From Tenacibaculum lutimaris (GTDB lineage Bacteria > Bacteroidota > Bacteroidia > Flavobacteriales > Flavobacteriaceae): a stretch of 64,000 bases of DNA. The number at the start of each line of letters is the position of its first letter. Positions within the stretch are counted from its first letter, which is position 1. The stretch lies in the NCBI RefSeq assembly GCF_003610735.1, contig NZ_RAQM01000008.1, forward strand, positions 310,001-374,000, read 5' to 3'. This document shows, in pieces, positions 17,497 to 26,784 of this stretch. The notes beneath the pieces are model-generated. The model did not search any database and was not told the origin of the DNA. It worked only from the letters and a program-made list of their open reading frames with translations. The translations under genes were made by a program, and so were the position numbers.

Positions 17497-19455
17497 TTAC
17501 AAGGGCTCTGTATTTAAATAATATTTATCTATATATATATTCTCATAAAAATACTCTCTTAAACCTAAACCAAAATACATTACATTGTTATGGACAAACG
17601 AAGCATGGTCTTGCATTTTCATTAACATTGGTGTTTTTGTTTTCCAACTCCTTAAATTAAAATCATATTCAGAAACATGAAACCTCATTATTGAATAACT
17701 CAAACCTCCACTTAAATATAATTTATCTTTATAATAATACATAGATTGACGATAATATTGAAAGTTTTCTGAATAATTAGGACGTAATATTGGGGTTCCT
17801 AAATTATCCCATTTATCGTTCTTAATATCGTACATATGAACTGGGCTGTTATGAGATGAAATAAATATTTTATCTTCCTTAAAATAAATTTTCCCAGAAC
17901 TTAAACTTAAACTTAAAGTCGAAGGTATATCTATTCTTGTTTCTTCATGAGTAATTGTATTATACTTATAAAACCCTATTGTCCACTCGTTTTGTATAAC
18001 TTTTCTTGACCCATAAACAAAACCTCCAACATATATTCCTTGAGAATAATCTACCTCAATACTCTCCTCTTCCCATGTTTTATTAATTGTATCATAGATA
18101 TATATCTTACCCCACCTAACAAAATATGCTTTTGAATTAATTAAATTAACTGGAAAGGTATTAGGACCATTAATGATTGTATTATTTATAGGAGGAGGAT
18201 TACTATCCCACACCTCCCACTTATCATTTTGAATAGAGTATTTATAAACCCCACCTTGATTTAAAAAAAACCAATTATTATCATCAGAAAAAGACAAATG
18301 ATATTCATTAAAATTAATTACGTCATCACATGTATTTTCTATTATTTCATGAGGTTCAACACCTTTCAATCCTCTAAAAAACTTACTACCGTTATGATTA
18401 GAAACTTCTATATCAAATGAAGGAGCTAACTTATAATCAAAAGGTAATTTAAAATCAATTCTAAACTCATCTGCATAAAAAATATCACACTCTTTATTAT
18501 CTATTTTTATTATTGTTTGATTTAGATTTTCTCCTTCAATAGTAAAAAGTGTTCCTCTCGATCCTTCTACTTTATTTATTGAATTTATTTTAGTCTCCTT
18601 AATTTTAAATATTATTTCATTAGACTTCTGACCAAATCTCTCTACAACTAACTTATGCTCTCCTTCTTTAAAATTTAATGCTAATTCTATATTATCATTA
18701 ACAACCTTTCCTGTGTAGTAAATATCTATTAACTCATTATCAACATATATTTTAGAAAAATTTTCATCAACAAAATTTTTTCCTTTTAAAATTATTTTCT
18801 CACCATATATGAATTCATTCTTGTTAGTGCTTTCTATAATTGGATCGTTTATTTGAATATCTAAAGTATCTATTCCTTGTATGTTTGTTATTGCTAACTT
18901 AAGCTTTCCTCCTTTTTTAAACTTTAACTTTTCTTTGTCTATTCTTTTGGACCATTCTTCTATTACTACTTTTTCCTCTCCTAAATCATCTACTTCATTT
19001 AAACAACTTATACCGGTATCTCCCAAACTTACATAGTCTTTGAAAAAATTCTTTACATCTAAAATAATTTCTTCTCCAAAATCATATGATTCTTTATTCG
19101 TTTTTTCTATTGTAGGTGGAGAAATATTAATAATTCCTTCATACTTAAACTCCCCTATATAAAGAGTTAAGTTACCATCATGAGGAAAGCTATTTAAAAC
19201 ACCTGTGATTACATTTTTTGAATATTCAATCACTTTTTGTTCTCTACCTCCTATAAAAACTCTTGGTTTAATTGATGGAGTCTCATATAAAAAATCACCT
19301 GTAATAGTAAATTCATCTAGATAACCTATTGTAGAAGGTGAAACATTTTTAACCTTAGTTACTTTAACTTCTTCTTTAACGTCATTATCATCCCCTCCAC
19401 AAGAATAAATAATTAACAATCCTATTAAAGCTAATACCTTTTTTCTATAATCCAT
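17497..19455 (-). CDS. Lipoprotein with IPT/TIG and Kelch-like repeats
   Basis: 652 residues. Lipobox IIYSC gives Cys19. The N-terminal two thirds contain IPT/TIG-type Ig-like units (VSPSTIGYLDEFTITGDFL, NKNEFIYGEKIILKGKNF, VEGSRGTLFTIEGENL). Residues from about 370 show Kelch-like blades (YKYSIQNDKWEVW, IYIYDTINKTWEE, VHMYDIKNDKWDNLG, SEYDFNLRSWKTKTPM). Such proteins are surface or periplasmic adhesion and recognition modules in Bacteroidota; the ligand is unknown. It follows the DUF4252 genes but is separated from them by a terminator. Confidence 0.85.
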   Translation of the reverse strand: MDYRKKVLALIGLLIIYSCGGDDNDVKEEVKVTKVKNVSPSTIGYLDEFTITGDFLYETPSIKPRVFIGGREQKVIEYSKNVITGVLNSFPHDGNLTLYIGEFKYEGIINISPPTIEKTNKESYDFGEEIILDVKNFFKDYVSLGDTGISCLNEVDDLGEEKVVIEEWSKRIDKEKLKFKKGGKLKLAITNIQGIDTLDIQINDPIIESTNKNEFIYGEKIILKGKNFVDENFSKIYVDNELIDIYYTGKVVNDNIELALNFKEGEHKLVVERFGQKSNEIIFKIKETKINSINKVEGSRGTLFTIEGENLNQTIIKIDNKECDIFYADEFRIDFKLPFDYKLAPSFDIEVSNHNGSKFFRGLKGVEPHEIIENTCDDVINFNEYHLSFSDDNNWFFLNQGGVYKYSIQNDKWEVWDSNPPPINNTIINGPNTFPVNLINSKAYFVRWGKIYIYDTINKTWEEESIEVDYSQGIYVGGFVYGSRKVIQNEWTIGFYKYNTITHEETRIDIPSTLSLSLSSGKIYFKEDKIFISSHNSPVHMYDIKNDKWDNLGTPILRPNYSENFQYYRQSMYYYKDKLYLSGGLSYSIMRFHVSEYDFNLRSWKTKTPMLMKMQDHASFVHNNVMYFGLGLREYFYENIYIDKYYLNTEPL

Positions 19456-19480
19456 TTTCTATTTTTATTTCACAAATATA

Positions 19481-19513
19481 AAAAAAGCCATCAGGTAACC
19501 TGATGGCTTTTTT
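19481..19513 (-). terminator. Intrinsic terminator after the DUF4252 lipoprotein gene
   Basis: AAAAAAGCCATCAGG and CCTGATGGCTTTTTT form a 15-bp stem with loop TAA, ending in a T tract on either strand. The core GCCATCAGG recurs in the terminator 2 kb downstream. Confidence 0.9.
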
Positions 19514-19531
19514 TATATTTTAAAATAACGA

Positions 19532-20092
19532 TTATTCAGCTTTTTCTGAGACTATATCACTATCACCTAAAATCATTTTAAATTGTTTTAGGTCAACATT
19601 TCCTGCATCGAAATTAGCTTTCTGCATCATTCCCATAATTTTATTAACATCCATGTTTTCTCCTAAAACACGTGCTACACCTACTCCCATTCCTTTTCCA
19701 TAACCAAAAGCGACTATTTCATCGATAGCATCTGCTTCTCCTAAATAATAAATTGCTGCATTGGCTCCGTCTTTTTTAAACTTTATCAACTCTTTATAGT
19801 TTGATTTTTTTAAAATAGATTTTAACTTCTCTTTTTCAGATTCATAACTAGCCTCATCTAAGTTTTTGTAAGGAACACCAGTAATATTTATTTTTTTTAT
19901 GCTTTCGTAGGCTTTTTTATCTTCTTCCGAAGCTTTATCCATGCTTAATTGAAGTGCACTTGCTGGTAAATCAAACGTCATAAAACCTTCTTTCTCTTGA
20001 CTTTCTACCAAATAACTTTGTAACGATTCAGTTTTACAAGAAACTGTTACAAATGCTATTAATAACATTGAATATATAAATAGTTTTTTCAT
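19532..20092 (-). CDS. DUF4252 lipoprotein
   Basis: 186 residues with lipobox VTVSC (Cys19). The body matches the DUF4252 pattern seen in Flavobacteriia: a central YKELIKFKKDGANAAIYYLGEADAIDEIVAF and a C-terminal MDVNKIMGMMQK followed by helices. It pairs with a second DUF4252 protein upstream and with the ECF sigma/anti-sigma genes, a common flavobacterial cluster. Function unknown; envelope-stress output is an inference from the neighbours. Confidence 0.85.
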   Translation of the reverse strand: MKKLFIYSMLLIAFVTVSCKTESLQSYLVESQEKEGFMTFDLPASALQLSMDKASEEDKKAYESIKKINITGVPYKNLDEASYESEKEKLKSILKKSNYKELIKFKKDGANAAIYYLGEADAIDEIVAFGYGKGMGVGVARVLGENMDVNKIMGMMQKANFDAGNVDLKQFKMILGDSDIVSEKAE

Positions 20093-20113
20093 TGTTGTTA
20101 GTTTTTGATTGAA

Positions 20114-20139
20114 AGCAGCGTTAACGGATTAACGCTGCT
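20114..20139 (-). repeat. Intercistronic hairpin between two DUF4252 genes
   Basis: AGCAGCGTTAA and TTAACGCTGCT form a perfect 11-bp stem with loop CGGA. No T run follows on the minus strand, so it is more likely an mRNA-stabilising or processing hairpin than a terminator. Confidence 0.6.
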
Positions 20140-20150
20140 CTGTTTGTTTG

Positions 20151-20666
20151 TTATTTATCTTTCTTTCCGTCTTTAGAAAACGTTTCTGCTAGTTTAGACA
20201 TTTTATTAATATCTATATTTCCTGTTAAAGAAACAATTACAGACTCTGGTGTTCCGTTTTTAGAATCTTTATCTTTTACAAACATTAACACTTCACTTAC
20301 AAAATCTTTGTTTTTAGTAGCCTTAACATAAATCTTTACACGAGAATCTTTGTCTTTTACTCGCATCAATTCAATTAAATTGCTCTTTCCTACGGCTGAT
20401 TTTACCATATTCTCCATTTGAGCAGCTACCGCAGCATTTTCTGTAGAAAATACTTTTAACTCTTGTAAGTCTTGAATCATTTTAAAAACTTCCATTGCTT
20501 CATTATCTTCAGACTCTACTTTAAATTTTGACAAAATTTCAAAAGCATCTTTGTTTACAACAACTGATGAAACTTCATCTAAATCTTCTAACTTATCAAA
20601 AATTGATTGTCCGAAACTTAAGTTAGATACAAATGCTAATGCTAATAATACTATTACTTTTTTCAT
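20151..20666 (-). CDS. DUF4252 periplasmic protein
   Basis: 171 residues with a type I signal peptide ending near LSFGQ. The body has the DUF4252 layout: LDEVSSVVVNKDAFEILSKF, ELMRVKDKDSRVKIYVKATKNKDFVSEVLMFVKD, and C-terminal IDINKMSKLAETF. It is a paralogue of the next gene downstream, which is a lipoprotein instead. It lies 40 bases after the probable anti-sigma gene. Confidence 0.85.
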   Translation of the reverse strand: MKKVIVLLALAFVSNLSFGQSIFDKLEDLDEVSSVVVNKDAFEILSKFKVESEDNEAMEVFKMIQDLQELKVFSTENAAVAAQMENMVKSAVGKSNLIELMRVKDKDSRVKIYVKATKNKDFVSEVLMFVKDKDSKNGTPESVIVSLTGNIDINKMSKLAETFSKDGKKDK

Positions 20667-20706
20667 GATTTCTTTTGTTTATAAGTACTTGGTTTTACTT
20701 TCTTAA

Positions 20707-21177
20707 TTAATTTACAGTGTTTATTACTTTATTTACTGTTTCTTCATAGGTTTCTAAATGTTCAATCGCATCACTCCCTTTTTTTAGGTTGTTTGAAACG
20801 GCATATATGGCTTCATTTCCTTTGTTTAAATTGACTGAAACTAGTTGTAACGCTTCTTTAATTTGCGCAAACTGTTTACGTTGTTGATGCTTTTGGTATT
20901 CTTCGTTTCCTATAAATACGCTAAATAGTAAGATTACTGACGCTGCTACCGACAACCATTTCCAGTTCTTCTTAGTTTTCTCAGGTTTTAACTGAATGGT
21001 TTGGGTAAAGGTTTCATCTTTACTTTGTTTAAAATAACCAAACATCATACTGTACTCTTGCAAATGAGGTGCCACATTGTTTGAGGTAAAATACTCTTGT
21101 AACATTTTTTCTTCTTGCAAAGTTGTTTCTGCGTCTAGATATTTTTCTAATAACTTCTCTATGTTAGCTAACTCCAT
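20707..21177 (-). CDS. Probable membrane anti-sigma factor
   Basis: 156 residues. A cytoplasmic N-terminus (about 1-72) with an ANIEKLLEKYLDAETTLQEE opening typical of Bacteroidota zinc-less anti-sigma proteins is followed by one membrane helix (WKWLSVAASVILLFSVFIG, about 73-91) and a coiled-coil-like periplasmic tail. Its first 14 bases overlap the sigma-factor gene, which strongly suggests the two proteins bind each other. The sequence itself is too variable for a firm family call. Confidence 0.7.
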   Translation of the reverse strand: MELANIEKLLEKYLDAETTLQEEKMLQEYFTSNNVAPHLQEYSMMFGYFKQSKDETFTQTIQLKPEKTKKNWKWLSVAASVILLFSVFIGNEEYQKHQQRKQFAQIKEALQLVSVNLNKGNEAIYAVSNNLKKGSDAIEHLETYEETVNKVINTVN

Positions 21178-21673
21178 AGTTATGTTTTTTAATGAGTTCT
21201 TCTCTTATTGTTTTTCTTGCTCTTGATAATGCTACCCTTACAGCGGTAGGTTTCATATCTACCATTTTACATATTTCATCAAAATCGTACTGTTCAATAT
21301 CACGTAACTGAATGATTATTTTTTGTTGTTCAGGTAATTTTTCAATGAGCTGGTGTACTTGGTTTACACTATCGTTATGTTCTACTTTCTTTTCTAACGA
21401 TGTTTCTTTTTCTTTATAATTGCTATGCACCAACGTTAAATTACTTGCTTGCTTCGATTTTAATCGATCGTAACAATAATTTTTCGTCATCGTCATCGCA
21501 AATGCCTCTACATTTTTGTAGTCGGACAGTTTTTCCCGATTCCTCCACAATTTAAAATACAATTCTTGCGTAGCGTCTTCAGCTTCTTCTGTAGAAACCA
21601 ACAATCTTTTCGCTAAACGAAAGACTTTGTCTTTAAATGGTAATACAACTTTTAAAAAGTCTGTTTGGTTCAT
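21164..21673 (-). CDS. ECF-type RNA polymerase sigma factor
   Basis: 169 residues. Region 2 is visible as STEEAEDATQELYFKLWRNREKL (about 27-49) with FAMTMTKNYCYDRLK after it. Region 4 is LPEQQKIIIQLRDIEQYDFDEICKMVDMKPTAVRVALSRARKTIREEL (about 113-160). It heads an operon with an overlapping anti-sigma-like gene and two DUF4252 genes. Likely a cell-envelope response regulator that also controls its own operon. Confidence 0.92.
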   Translation of the reverse strand: MNQTDFLKVVLPFKDKVFRLAKRLLVSTEEAEDATQELYFKLWRNREKLSDYKNVEAFAMTMTKNYCYDRLKSKQASNLTLVHSNYKEKETSLEKKVEHNDSVNQVHQLIEKLPEQQKIIIQLRDIEQYDFDEICKMVDMKPTAVRVALSRARKTIREELIKKHNYGVS

Positions 21674-21922
21674 TGTTTAGTTGATTAATTGTGTAATCCT
21701 TTAAAATAAACACTTCTTATTTATCAGGTTTACATAACTACGACGATACAGTTTCAAGTTTGTTACATCAATAATAAAAAAAATAATATTATTCGTTAAC
21801 TTGCGTTGGTATTACAATAAATATACTCTTATTAAAGCCCATAATGGGCATTTAGGTATACCACGCACACGTAACTTGATTAAATCATTAATAAAACAAA
21901 CAATTACAAAAATCTAAAATAG

Positions 21923-23371
21923 ATGAAAATAGTAAAAACAGCCCTTATTCTCTTATTTTCTATACTTATTGTTTCTTGTAGTGAAAAAGATGATGCCCCT
22001 AAAAACATAGAAGTTCAACATTTTGTTTGGAGAGGCTTAAATGCATACTACTTATGGCAAGATTTAGTTCCTGATTTAGATGATAGACGTTTTAGTAACG
22101 ATAACGAAATATATAGTTATTTATCAGGTTATGATGACCCTGTAGATCTTTTTTATAGCTTATTGTACATGGATAATGAATATCCGCAAGATCCAAATAA
22201 AACTTATTCTTGGATTGTAGATGACTATATTGCGCTTGAGCAATCTTTAGCAGGTACACGATTAACAAGTGGAATAAAAGCTATAGGAGCTGATTTTTCT
22301 AATGGTTCTGGTGGTTATTATGTATATGTATACGATGTTGTAATTGGTTCAGATGCTGAAGTACAAGGAGTAACCAGAGGTATGATTATTACTGAAGTCA
22401 ACGGAACAACTTTAACCAGAGCTAATGTGAATGATTTATTTGCTAATGAAACATTTACCATTCATTTAGCCGACTATAACGGTGGAAATCCTATTAGCAA
22501 CGGAGCAACAATAACTGTTAACAAATCACAAATAACTGAAAACCCTGTTAAAGTAAGTAATGTAATTACAGATGGAGGTCATACAATTGGTTATTTACTA
22601 TACAATCAATTTTCTAAAGATTTTGATGGCGATTTAAATGCTGAATTTGCAAGCTTTAAAGCTGCTGGAATTACTGATTTAATCATAGATTTACGTTACA
22701 ACGGTGGTGGTTCTCTACAAACAGCTACCTATTTAGGTAGTATGATTACTGGACAATTTACTGATGAGTTGTTTGCAAAACAACTATGGAATCAAAAAGT
22801 AATGAACTCTCGCCCTGCTGAAGCATTCATTAATAATTTTACAAATCAAATTAAAAATACAGATCCGCAAGGTACTATTGTATTAGAAGAAGCTATTAAC
22901 AGTTTGAATTTAACAACGGTATATTTTATTGTTTCTGGTAATTCTGCCTCTGCTTCTGAAGTCATAATCAATTCTCTTAAACCCTATATTGATGTTAAAC
23001 TAGTAGGAGCTCAAACTTATGGAAAGCATGTTGGTTCCATAACTTTATACGATTCTGACGATTATACTCGATATGGAGATAATTTAAAAAGTCATACTTG
23101 GGCTCTACAGCCTATTGTTTCTGAAATTCAAAATGTTGATGGAGAAAATTCTCCTGAAGGATTTACTCCTGATATTCTTATAGATGAGGATCCTGGGGAT
23201 TTAGGTGTTTTAGGAGATCCTACTGAGCCTTTGCTAGAAAGAACTATTCAATATATTACTACGGGATCAAAAGGAGTTCCCACAATGAAAAAAGGAGTTC
23301 AATTTTCTCCAGCTTGGAATTCTTCTATGACAAACCCTGATTACAATAATATGTATGTTGACTTGAAATAA
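21923..23371 (+). CDS. S41 family peptidase (C-terminal processing type), lipoprotein
   Basis: 482 residues; lipobox LIVSC gives Cys19. A PDZ-like region (GVTRGMIITEVNGTTL) lies near 150-165. The protease core has DLIIDLRYNGGGSL, the Ser motif SGNSASASEVI, and the Lys in TYGKHVG about 25 residues later, matching the Ser-Lys dyad of the family. Divergent from the sigma operon with a 249-base gap holding a GCCCATAATGGGC palindrome at 21837-21849. Probably a periplasmic or surface protease; whether it belongs to the sigma regulon is unknown. Confidence 0.9.
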   Translation: MKIVKTALILLFSILIVSCSEKDDAPKNIEVQHFVWRGLNAYYLWQDLVPDLDDRRFSNDNEIYSYLSGYDDPVDLFYSLLYMDNEYPQDPNKTYSWIVDDYIALEQSLAGTRLTSGIKAIGADFSNGSGGYYVYVYDVVIGSDAEVQGVTRGMIITEVNGTTLTRANVNDLFANETFTIHLADYNGGNPISNGATITVNKSQITENPVKVSNVITDGGHTIGYLLYNQFSKDFDGDLNAEFASFKAAGITDLIIDLRYNGGGSLQTATYLGSMITGQFTDELFAKQLWNQKVMNSRPAEAFINNFTNQIKNTDPQGTIVLEEAINSLNLTTVYFIVSGNSASASEVIINSLKPYIDVKLVGAQTYGKHVGSITLYDSDDYTRYGDNLKSHTWALQPIVSEIQNVDGENSPEGFTPDILIDEDPGDLGVLGDPTEPLLERTIQYITTGSKGVPTMKKGVQFSPAWNSSMTNPDYNNMYVDLK

Positions 23372-23395
23372 TATAATTACCCTATATAACTAAAG

Positions 23396-23422
23396 AATCC
23401 AGCTACTTAGCTGGATTTTTTG
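23396..23422 (+). terminator. Intrinsic terminator after the S41 peptidase gene
   Basis: AATCCAGC and GCTGGATT pair around TACTTA and are followed by TTTTTG. Confidence 0.85.
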
Positions 23423-23450
23423 TATCATTTACATTCGACAGAAGAAAAGT

Positions 23451-23639
23451 TTATTTAAAAAATACAATAATAAAAACCAAAACTCCTATAAACATATAAC
23501 TAAGTATATAGTTGTACGGACTCTCTTCTAAAATAACTTCTTTTAATTTTTTCTCTTTTGAGAGAAAAACCCACCTGATAAAAGCACCTGGAATCACCAT
23601 CAAAATCTCTCTAAAAAACTGCAAAACTATTTCAAGCAT
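23451..23639 (-). CDS. Small two-helix membrane protein
   Basis: 62 residues: an N-terminal amphipathic-to-hydrophobic segment (LQFFREILMVIPGAFIRWVFL), a charged middle (SKEKKLKEVILEE) and a C-terminal helix (YMFIGVLVFIIVFF). It lies 14 bases downstream of the DUF72 gene in the same direction, so it is likely the last gene of the patatin-DUF72 operon. Family not recognised. Confidence 0.6.
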   Translation of the reverse strand: MLEIVLQFFREILMVIPGAFIRWVFLSKEKKLKEVILEESPYNYILSYMFIGVLVFIIVFFK

Positions 23640-23653
23640 TATATAATTGTGTT

Positions 23654-24550
23654 TTACAACAAACTCATTTGTTGGTTATTCTCTTCATTAGGAATCTTTA
23701 AATTAATTCCTAATTCTTTATTCAACTTTTTTATAAAATAAGCCGCCAATAAAGGAGATTCCACTTCTAAGTTTTGATGAATAAAAAAATGAATATTCTT
23801 CAAACCTAAATCACTCCACTCCTTTAAACGAACTATCCAATCGTCTAAACGTGTATAATCCGTTGGATGGTTTGCGCCTACATAACGTATAAAGGCCTCA
23901 TTATTGGTCAATCGCATATGTACCATATCTCTCCTACCTGCTGTATCCACCAATACATTAGCTATATTATTTTCTTCTAACAATTGGGTAAATTCATCAA
24001 ACACTTCTCTGTCTTCAAACCAATCAGGGTGACGAACTTCTATAGCTAGCGGAATTCCATTTGGCCAACTCACAGCAAAATTTTGTAGTTTATCAAAGTT
24101 TTTAGCTCCAAAATTAGAATGCAATTGTAAAAAGATGGTTCCTAATTTTTCTTCTAAATTTGAAGCATTATCTAAGTAGATATTTACAGCGTCTTGAACT
24201 CCTTCTAATCGTTTCCAATGACTTATCTCCTGCCCTAACTTTGGAAAAAACTTAAAACCTTTAGGAGTCTTTGTTCTCCATTTAGCAAACTGTTCTGCAG
24301 AAAACTGACGATAAAAAGTAGCGTTCAACTCGATAGAATTGAATTGTTTCGAATAGTATTCTAATTCATCTTTTGTTCCTTTCGGATAAAACCCTTTTAA
24401 ATCGGCTTTGTTCCACTTAGCACAACCTACAAAAACACTTGGTTTATCATTACTCTTTTCACAAGAACTTAACAACTCTATTGTTTTAGGGTGTGTTTTT
24501 GGTAATGTAAAATCTATTAACTCTGGGTGTTCAACCTTTCCAAACTTCAT
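23654..24550 (-). CDS. DUF72 (YecE-like) protein
   Basis: 298 residues. The DUF72 TIM-barrel pattern is clear: FVGCAKWNKADLKGFYPKG, YSKQFNSIELNATFYR, WRTKTPKGFKFFPKL, LEEKLGTIFLQLHSNFG, LAIEVRHPDWF, and the C-terminal NIHFFIHQNLEVESPLLAAYF. The biochemical activity of the family is not established. It starts 2 bases after the patatin gene, indicating co-transcription. Confidence 0.9.
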   Translation of the reverse strand: MKFGKVEHPELIDFTLPKTHPKTIELLSSCEKSNDKPSVFVGCAKWNKADLKGFYPKGTKDELEYYSKQFNSIELNATFYRQFSAEQFAKWRTKTPKGFKFFPKLGQEISHWKRLEGVQDAVNIYLDNASNLEEKLGTIFLQLHSNFGAKNFDKLQNFAVSWPNGIPLAIEVRHPDWFEDREVFDEFTQLLEENNIANVLVDTAGRRDMVHMRLTNNEAFIRYVGANHPTDYTRLDDWIVRLKEWSDLGLKNIHFFIHQNLEVESPLLAAYFIKKLNKELGINLKIPNEENNQQMSLL

Positions 24551-24552
24551 AC

Positions 24553-25506
24553 TTAACTGTTTTCTATTCCTTCTTCAATTTCTTGGTTATCTACCATTTC
24601 TGGTCTAAATTCTGTCATTCTATCATCATTTAGCTTTTTAGCATAATTATATCCTGACTTCCACCATTGCTTCATCTTCTCTTTATCAAAAACTAAAGAA
24701 TTTGTAGTTAAAACGGTTGGTGTATAATATAAATTCAACTTTACGTTGTGTTGTTTTGCTGATAATTTTCCTATGGTAATATTATGTCGTTCTACATTTT
24801 CTAACATAAAATCAAACGTATCCATCATCAATGAAAAAGGGTTCTTTGCTGGCAATCTATTCATTTGTGTTACTTCGGTAGCTAAAATTACCGCATCTAC
24901 CTCTGTAGCTCCTCTAGAAATTGCTTCTCGTATAGGTATTAAACTTCCAAAACCTCCATCTGCATACTGACAATGATCTTTTTCTAACAAGCTCATAAAT
25001 GGCACATAGTTGCACGAACCCCAAATCCAATCGCAAAAATCTTCATATTCACACTCTAAAATAGACTTATATTCAATTTGATTCGCTGTTAAATTAGAAA
25101 CTGTTACTACCACTTCTTTATTCAATCTTCTAATCTCATCATACATTTCTTTGGTTATGCTATTTTTTATAAGCTTACGTAAATTTTTACTCTCACCAAA
25201 GGTTTTACTTCCATTTAAAAAGTTCCAAAAAGTATTTCTATGTCGTATTGACACCACTTTTTCACCATGGACTGATTTTACTCTAAACGGACTGTTACTA
25301 AAAATAGCTTTTTGATCTACCGAAGTATATACCTCTTTCAGCTCGTCAACCATACCTAAAGCCAAATGCGATACCATTAAACTACCTGTAGAAGTTCCTA
25401 AAAGTATATCGTAATCTTTATTTTTATGCTTCATTAAGTATTGTGCAACTCCACCTGCAAACGCTCCTTTACTTCCCCCTCCTGAAATTACCAAGGCTTT
25501 TTTCAT
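24553..25506 (-). CDS. Patatin-like phospholipase
   Basis: 317 residues, no signal peptide. The oxyanion-hole glycine run SGGGSKGAFAGG is at 8-19, the nucleophile elbow GTSTG puts Ser39 as nucleophile, and the dyad Asp183 is in YADGGFGS. This is the cytosolic single-domain type of acyl hydrolase. The C-terminus (EFRPEMVDNQEIEEGIENS) is charged and probably unstructured. Confidence 0.92.
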   Translation of the reverse strand: MKKALVISGGGSKGAFAGGVAQYLMKHKNKDYDILLGTSTGSLMVSHLALGMVDELKEVYTSVDQKAIFSNSPFRVKSVHGEKVVSIRHRNTFWNFLNGSKTFGESKNLRKLIKNSITKEMYDEIRRLNKEVVVTVSNLTANQIEYKSILECEYEDFCDWIWGSCNYVPFMSLLEKDHCQYADGGFGSLIPIREAISRGATEVDAVILATEVTQMNRLPAKNPFSLMMDTFDFMLENVERHNITIGKLSAKQHNVKLNLYYTPTVLTTNSLVFDKEKMKQWWKSGYNYAKKLNDDRMTEFRPEMVDNQEIEEGIENS

Positions 25507-25658
25507 TGAATTAAGTTTGATTTATCTATTTTTAGTTCTGTAAAAATATCAAAAATATACAACCAACATTTTTAAAATAATCTTTCCTGTATATGTTTAA
25601 TGATTATTTTAAATAATAGAGGTTAGCTACAATCACCAAAAACAACTAAAACAAACAT

Positions 25659-26708
25659 ATGAAACGATTTGTTATTCTTTTTTTAGTCATTTTTAGTCTA
25701 TTTTCTTGTAAAACAGAAAAACAATACACTCCAAGAACTATTAACTCTGTTACGATTACAGAAATCAAACAAGACAGCACTAGTATCAGAGCTATATTAG
25801 CCATTAATGCAAATACATTAACTTATGCGGGTTCTATAGGAGATATTACAACTACTATAGATGGAGGTAAAACTTGGAGCACTCAAAAACTGAAATACAA
25901 CGATTCTATCATCCCACATTTTAGGAGTATTGCCCAAAATAACAATGCTATTTTTGCTTTATCAGTAGCAAATCCAGCTCTACTATATAAAAAAAATCAA
26001 GAGGAGCTCCAATTAGTTTATATTGAAAAAAATGAAAAAGTTTTTTACGACAGTATGAAATTCTTTGCTGATGGAAAGCATGGAATTGCTGTTGGTGACC
26101 CTACAGAAGACTGTCCGTCAATTATTCTTACTTCGGATGGAGGAAATACTTGGACTAAACTTCCTTGTTCACAATTACCAACTTTTGAAGATGGTGAAGC
26201 TTTTTTTGCTGCTAGTAACACCAATATTTCAATCGTAAATAATACTGTTTGGATTGGGTCTGGTGGAACAAAAGCACGTATTTTAAAATCTACTGACTTT
26301 GGTAATACTTGGGAGATATTTGATACACCAATTGTACAAGGTGACGGACCACAAGGAATGTACTCAATCGATTTTTATGATGAAAATAATGGAATTGCCA
26401 TTGGAGGAAACTACTCAAAGCCAGAAGACAATAACGCTAATAAAGCTATTACTACTGATGGAGGTAAAACATGGACACTCGTAGCTAACAATACCAACCC
26501 TAATTATAAAAGCTGTGTACAATATGTGCCTAACACCAACGGAAAAGAAATTTTTGCCGTTGGAAAAACTGGAGTTTCATTTTCTAATGATGGTGGGCAT
26601 ACTTGGAAGGATGTTAGTAAAGACGGGTACTATGCTATTCAATTTGTAGACAGTAATACTGCTTGGTTATCAGGACACGAAAAAATAGGAAAGCTAATTC
26701 TTAACTAA
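25659..26708 (+). CDS. Asp-box (BNR-like) beta-propeller lipoprotein
   Basis: 349 residues; lipobox LFSC gives Cys17. Five Asp-box motifs are visible: TIDGGKTW, TSDGGNTW, STDFGNTW, TTDGGKTW and SNDGGHTW. They mark consecutive blades of a sialidase/YCF48-like propeller. Flavobacterial homologues are often called oxidoreductases without evidence. No catalytic sialidase Arg triad can be confirmed, so a structural or binding role is as likely. Followed 76 bases later by the amidohydrolase pair. Confidence 0.85.
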   Translation: MKRFVILFLVIFSLFSCKTEKQYTPRTINSVTITEIKQDSTSIRAILAINANTLTYAGSIGDITTTIDGGKTWSTQKLKYNDSIIPHFRSIAQNNNAIFALSVANPALLYKKNQEELQLVYIEKNEKVFYDSMKFFADGKHGIAVGDPTEDCPSIILTSDGGNTWTKLPCSQLPTFEDGEAFFAASNTNISIVNNTVWIGSGGTKARILKSTDFGNTWEIFDTPIVQGDGPQGMYSIDFYDENNGIAIGGNYSKPEDNNANKAITTDGGKTWTLVANNTNPNYKSCVQYVPNTNGKEIFAVGKTGVSFSNDGGHTWKDVSKDGYYAIQFVDSNTAWLSGHEKIGKLILN

Positions 26709-26784
26709 TTCTTAATGTTTTGTTAAAAGGGTTTTTATTCCTTTTTAACTGCATACTTTTATAAACTAATCAACTCAATATTCA

